25,090 bases of DNA from CAZPAV01 sp964584755 (GTDB lineage: Bacteria > Actinomycetota > Acidimicrobiia > Spongiisociales > UBA5794): assembly GCA_964584755.1 (NCBI GenBank), contig CAZPAV010000041.1, positions 1-25,090 on the forward strand, read 5' to 3'. Below the pieces are notes generated by a model, which saw only the letters and a list, made by a program, of their open reading frames with translations, ran no database searches and was not told where the DNA came from. Position numbers and translations under genes: made by a program. Each line of letters begins with the position of its first letter. Position 1 is the stretch's first letter. Positions 22,001 to 25,090 of the stretch are shown one piece after another.

Positions 22001-23329
22001 ATGGAACGGCAACGCGAGTACGTACTGCGCACCGTCGAGGAGCGCGGAATCCGCTTCGTCCGGCTCTGGTTCACCGACGTCCTCGGCTTCCTCAAGTCGT
22101 TCGCCATCACGCCCGCCGAGCTCGAGAACGCCCTCGAGGAGGGCATGGGCTTCGACGGCTCCGCGATCGACGGCTTCTCCCGCGCCCAGGAGGCGGACAT
22201 GCTGGCCCGCCCCGATCCGGCCACGTTCCAGATCCTGCCGTGGCGTCCCGGGAAGGGCGGCGTGGCCCGCATGTTCTGCGACGTCGTCGCCCCCGACGGT
22301 ACGCCGTTCGCCGGCGATCCCCGCCACGTGCTGCGCCGGAACCTCCGCCGGGCCGCCGATCTCGGATTCTCCTTCTACGTCGGTCCCGAGATCGAGTACT
22401 TCTACTTCCAGGACGCCTCCGTGGAGCCCACGGTGCTCGACCGGGGTGGCTACTTCGACCTCACGCCGCTCGACGTCGCCCAGGAGTACCGGCGCAGCAC
22501 GATCCTCGCCCTCGAGCAGATGGGGATCCCGGTCGAGTTCTCGCACCACGAGGTCTCCCCCTCCCAGCACGAGCTCGATCTGCGCCACACCGACGCGCTC
22601 ACCATGGCCGACAACATCATGACGACCCGGTTGACGGTGAAGGAGGTGGCGATGGAGCACGGTATCTACGCCACCTTCATGCCCAAGCCGCTCGAGGCGT
22701 ACGACGGCTCGGGCCTGCATCTCCACCTCTCCCTCTTCCGGGGCGAGACGAACGCCTTCCACGATCCCGCCGCCGACGACGGACTCTCACCGGTGGCCCG
22801 CGGCTTCATCGCCGGCCTCCTCCGGCACGCCCGCGAGATCACCGCGGTGACGAACCAGTGGGTGAACTCCTACAAGCGCCTCGTCGGCGGCTTCGACGCG
22901 CCCATCTACGAGACGTGGGCGCGCAACGACCAGACCGCGCTCGTCCGCATCCCCACCGCACGCCAGGGCAAGATCGACACGACCCGCGTCGAGTACCGCT
23001 CGCCGGACCCGGCGTGCAATCCCTACCTGGCCTTCTCGGTCATCCTCGCGGCGGGCCTGGCCGGCATCGAGGGCGGGTACGACCTCCCCGAGGAGATGGG
23101 CGAGGACGTGCTGCGGATGAGTCCCGCCGAGCGCGAGGCCGCGGGCATCCGGCGCCTTCCCGCCAACCTCTCCGAGGCGCTCGCCGCCATGGAGCACTCC
23201 GAGCTCGCCCGCGAAGCCCTCGGCGACCACCTCTTCGGCTGGTTCCTCAGGAACAAGCGCCGGGAGTGGGCCCGCTACGAGCAGCACGTCTCCCGATACG
23301 AGCTCGAGGAGTACCTGGCGGTGTTGTGA
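22001..23329 (+). CDS. glnA2: GlnA2-type glutamine synthetase family enzyme (GSI-alpha)
   Basis: A 442-residue GSI-fold ligase. The N-terminus (MERQREYVLRTVEERGIRFVRLWFTDVLGFLKS) is closely like mycobacterial GlnA2. The GS patterns GMGFDGSAIDGF, GPEIEYFYF, FSHHEVSPSQHELDLR, GSGLHLHLSLF and NSYKRLVGGFDAP are present. The C-terminal region has the GSI-alpha form (EDVLRMSPAEREAAG), without the Tyr that is adenylylated in GSI-beta. GlnA2-type proteins may not be the main glutamine makers; some actinobacterial GlnA relatives ligate glutamate to polyamines, so the substrate is uncertain while GlnII can cover glutamine. The ATG at 22001 follows GGAGGTG; an upstream in-frame start at 21854 would cross the regulatory array. 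It overlaps the regulator gene by one base. Confidence 0.9.
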   Translation: MERQREYVLRTVEERGIRFVRLWFTDVLGFLKSFAITPAELENALEEGMGFDGSAIDGFSRAQEADMLARPDPATFQILPWRPGKGGVARMFCDVVAPDGTPFAGDPRHVLRRNLRRAADLGFSFYVGPEIEYFYFQDASVEPTVLDRGGYFDLTPLDVAQEYRRSTILALEQMGIPVEFSHHEVSPSQHELDLRHTDALTMADNIMTTRLTVKEVAMEHGIYATFMPKPLEAYDGSGLHLHLSLFRGETNAFHDPAADDGLSPVARGFIAGLLRHAREITAVTNQWVNSYKRLVGGFDAPIYETWARNDQTALVRIPTARQGKIDTTRVEYRSPDPACNPYLAFSVILAAGLAGIEGGYDLPEEMGEDVLRMSPAEREAAGIRRLPANLSEALAAMEHSELAREALGDHLFGWFLRNKRREWARYEQHVSRYELEEYLAVL

Positions 23330-23976
23330 TGTTCGTCGCCGTCTTCCCACCGGTGCCCAGCGTCGCGCTCACCACGGCCCTGCTCGAGCACGGCTACCGG
23401 CCGGTGCCCATCGAGAGCGTGGGCGACGCCCTCGCGAAGCGCCCCGAGGAGGGCTGGGCGGCGGCCGTCGTCGAACTGGGCGAGGATGCGGGGACGGCTC
23501 TCGTGATCGCGAGGAAGCTGCGGGCCGAGCAGGTCCCCGTGCTCGTCGTCGCGGATCGCACCGCCACCGCGGAGCTCGCCGAGGAACGCGGGTTCGACGA
23601 CTTCCTCCTCACGCCCATCGATCCGGCCGAGCTCGCCGTCCGGCTCACCCGTCTCGAAGCCCCGGTCGCGGCTCCGACCGCCAACGAGACGCTGCGGTTC
23701 CGGGACCTCGAGCTCAACACGTCCACCTACCAGGCCACGCTCGCCGGGCACCCCATCGACCTGACCTACATGGAGTACGAGCTCCTCCGCTTCTTCGTCG
23801 AGAACCCCAACAAGGTGTGGTCACGCGAGCAGATCCTCTCCAAGGTCTGGGGGTACGACTACTTCGGCGGGTCCCGCACCGTCGACGTGCACGTGCGTCG
23901 CCTCCGCGCGAAGTTGGGGGAGGAGCGCTCCTCCTGGATCACCACCGTCCGCTCGGTGGGCTACCGCTTCGGTTGA
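23329..23976 (+). CDS. glnR: GlnR-like orphan response regulator (OmpR/PhoB family)
   Basis: A 215-residue protein with a receiver-like domain (1-115) and a winged-helix DNA-binding domain (about 125-214). The segment YEL near 143, WSREQILSKVWGYDYFGGSRTVDVHVRRLRAKLG and SVGYRF match actinobacterial GlnR, the global nitrogen regulator. The receiver is atypical: the N-terminal acidic pair is missing (residues 6-8 are F, P, P), the phospho-acceptor position is E49 and the usual Lys is T95. It therefore probably does not use standard phosphorelay, as proposed for GlnR. Its ATG overlaps the stop of the GlnA2-type gene (TGATG), giving translational coupling. The likely targets are the two synthetase promoters. 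No histidine kinase is adjacent. RegX3/PhoP-like regulators are alternatives, less consistent with the receiver and context. Confidence 0.82.
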   Translation: MFVAVFPPVPSVALTTALLEHGYRPVPIESVGDALAKRPEEGWAAAVVELGEDAGTALVIARKLRAEQVPVLVVADRTATAELAEERGFDDFLLTPIDPAELAVRLTRLEAPVAAPTANETLRFRDLELNTSTYQATLAGHPIDLTYMEYELLRFFVENPNKVWSREQILSKVWGYDYFGGSRTVDVHVRRLRAKLGEERSSWITTVRSVGYRFG

Positions 23977-24896
23977 TCGCCCGGCGGCGGCAGCACGTCG
24001 ATCGCCTCGGAGGTGACCACGGCTCCCGCCACCGTGCCGTGGTCGTCGAAGAACGGGGCGCAGTACGTCCTCGTCACCACCTCCTCGCCGTCGCGGCGCC
24101 GCAGTCGCAGGAGGAACGGTCCCAGCGCCTCCCCGGTTCGGATCGCCCGCGTCACCGGCGCGTTCTCCACGGTGAGCGGCGTCCCGTCGGCGAACCGGAC
24201 GTCGAACCGCTCCTGACTCGCCGCGAGCTCCGACGGCCGTTCCTCGTCGGCGGTGATCCCCAGGAGCTCCCGCTCCCGCCGGTTCCAGTCGACGACCCGC
24301 GGCGGGTCGCCGGCGAAGATCGAGATGGCGATGGGGAGCGACTCCATGACGCTCGCCCGGAGGGTCCGCTCGTAGGCGGCGTCCTGCACGAGATGGCTCC
24401 GGTCGAGGGCGAAACCGGCGAGATTGGCGAGCGCCTCGGCGACCCGCGACACCCGCGGACCCGGGTCTCCGCGAGGATCGTGCCACCCGAGGGCGAGCAG
24501 GCCGGCGACCTCGCCGGCGGAGAGGACGGGGAGGAGGAGGACCGAGCCCCCACCCATGATGGCCTCCCAGTCGTCGATCGCCGCGGTGTCGGGGATGAAC
24601 AGGGGTCGGCGCTCCTCCACGACGTGCACGACGCGGGGATCGTCCGTGGGTACGGCGCGGTCCCCGTCCGAGCCGAAGCTGCCGGCGCGGGAGAACCGCC
24701 CGTCACGATCCCGGGCGAGGAGGATCCCCCGGTCGGCACCGAGGAGCTCGGCGGAGAGACCGTGGAGTCGCGCCACCATGCGATCGACCGACCGTTCCTC
24801 GAGCACCGCGGCCATCCCGACGAGGACGCGGGCCCGGGGCGGGAGCGCGGGCTCGGCCCCGGCCCCCGCTGCCGACACCACCGCGGGATCATCCAC
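23961..24896 (-). CDS. GAF-PAS sensor-type protein without an output domain
   Basis: A protein of about 311 residues. Residues about 20-165 look like a GAF domain (VDRMVARLHGLSAELLGADRGILLARD, VLLLPVLSAGEVAGLLALGW) and 175-300 like a PAS domain with its PAC-like end (SIFAGDPPRVVDWNRRERELLG, VTRTYCAPFFDDHGTVAGAVVTSEAID). No histidine kinase, GGDEF, phosphatase or DNA-binding domain follows, so it may sense a small molecule and act through a partner. The start is uncertain: the GTG at 24896 is used because upstream sequence is low-complexity GC, but GTG or ATG codons within the next 30 residues are possible. Its 3' end overlaps the regulator gene on the other strand by 16 bp. Confidence 0.68.
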   Translation of the reverse strand: MDDPAVVSAAGAGAEPALPPRARVLVGMAAVLEERSVDRMVARLHGLSAELLGADRGILLARDRDGRFSRAGSFGSDGDRAVPTDDPRVVHVVEERRPLFIPDTAAIDDWEAIMGGGSVLLLPVLSAGEVAGLLALGWHDPRGDPGPRVSRVAEALANLAGFALDRSHLVQDAAYERTLRASVMESLPIAISIFAGDPPRVVDWNRRERELLGITADEERPSELAASQERFDVRFADGTPLTVENAPVTRAIRTGEALGPFLLRLRRRDGEEVVTRTYCAPFFDDHGTVAGAVVTSEAIDVLPPPGDQPKR

Positions 24897-25090
24897 CCTC
24901 CGGGCGACGGGCCGTGCGCGGCGGCAGCGGGCCCCGCCCCCGCGCGGCCCACCGACGGCCTGCGCGCCGCCCAGCGGCCGCGGCCGCCCGCGGGCGGCCA
25001 CGCCGCGCGCAGGGGCGCAGCGGGGCGGAAGAACAACCCGCCGCCCCACTCCACGCGGTCGCTCAGGCGAGTGATTTCTGCAATCAGGTC
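24897..25090. other. Very GC-rich intergenic DNA with palindromes at the window edge
   Basis: I see no gene here. Bases 24900-25045 are almost only G and C and include an 18-bp perfect palindrome (GGCCGCCCG plus its complement) at 24982-24999. The last 20 bases are less GC-rich and contain TGATT-n5-AATCA at 25072-25086, a possible operator for a gene beyond the window or for the GAF-PAS gene. In-frame extension of the GAF-PAS gene into this stretch has no recognisable protein character. Confidence 0.4.

Overview
This is a high-GC, gene-dense bacterial chromosome segment. The most likely source is an actinomycete, probably of the Acidimicrobiia type. The reasons are strong G/C preference at third codon positions, Thr/Ala/Pro-rich linkers behind membrane anchors and lipoboxes, a GlnR-like regulator beside GlnA2- and GlnII-type glutamine synthetases, and many starts preceded closely by a TAnnnT hexamer with no Shine-Dalgarno (leaderless transcription). 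The lineage is an inference; no rRNA, tRNA, CRISPR array, transposase, integrase or phage gene was seen.

Layout. 1-443: 3' end of a probable GNAT acetyltransferase. 444-1390: a Zur/Fur-type operator and a zinc/manganese-binding lipoprotein without an adjacent permease or ATPase. 1405-5164 (minus): overlapping glcD-glcE-glcF operon for membrane-linked glycolate oxidase. 5245-6252 (plus): adenine deaminase-type enzyme, converging on 6260-11134 (minus), a BMP-family purine/nucleoside ABC importer (lipoprotein, double ATPase, two permeases) with a strong hairpin between lipoprotein and ATPase genes. 11253-14725 (minus): hyuA-hyuB (hydantoinase/oxoprolinase family). 14756-15013 (plus): stand-alone Nfu N-terminal-domain protein. 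15026-16646 (minus): a degenerate methyltransferase-like protein and a membrane-anchored protein.

16758-20058 (minus) is a pterin block: a PTR1/FolM-like short-chain reductase, FolB, a FolK-FolE fusion, then MoaA. FolE and MoaA both consume GTP; FolE, FolB and FolK make the folate pterin precursor, and the reductase may supply reduced pterin or folate. 20142-20765 (plus) encodes a small anchored protein and is separated by a bidirectional hairpin from 20823-23976, a nitrogen block: GlnII-type glutamine synthetase (minus), diverging from a GlnA2-type enzyme that is coupled to a GlnR-like orphan response regulator. The 170-bp divergent region contains an 11-bp-phased array of nnnAC elements resembling GlnR sites. 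A GAF-PAS protein (minus) overlaps the 3' end of the regulator gene.

Overall this is mostly housekeeping and nutrient-metabolism DNA. I see no convincing undescribed defence or mobile system. The most interesting points are the compact pterin cluster, the GlnR-like regulator with Glu at the phospho-acceptor position beside its probable operator array, and the recurrent leaderless promoter signature.
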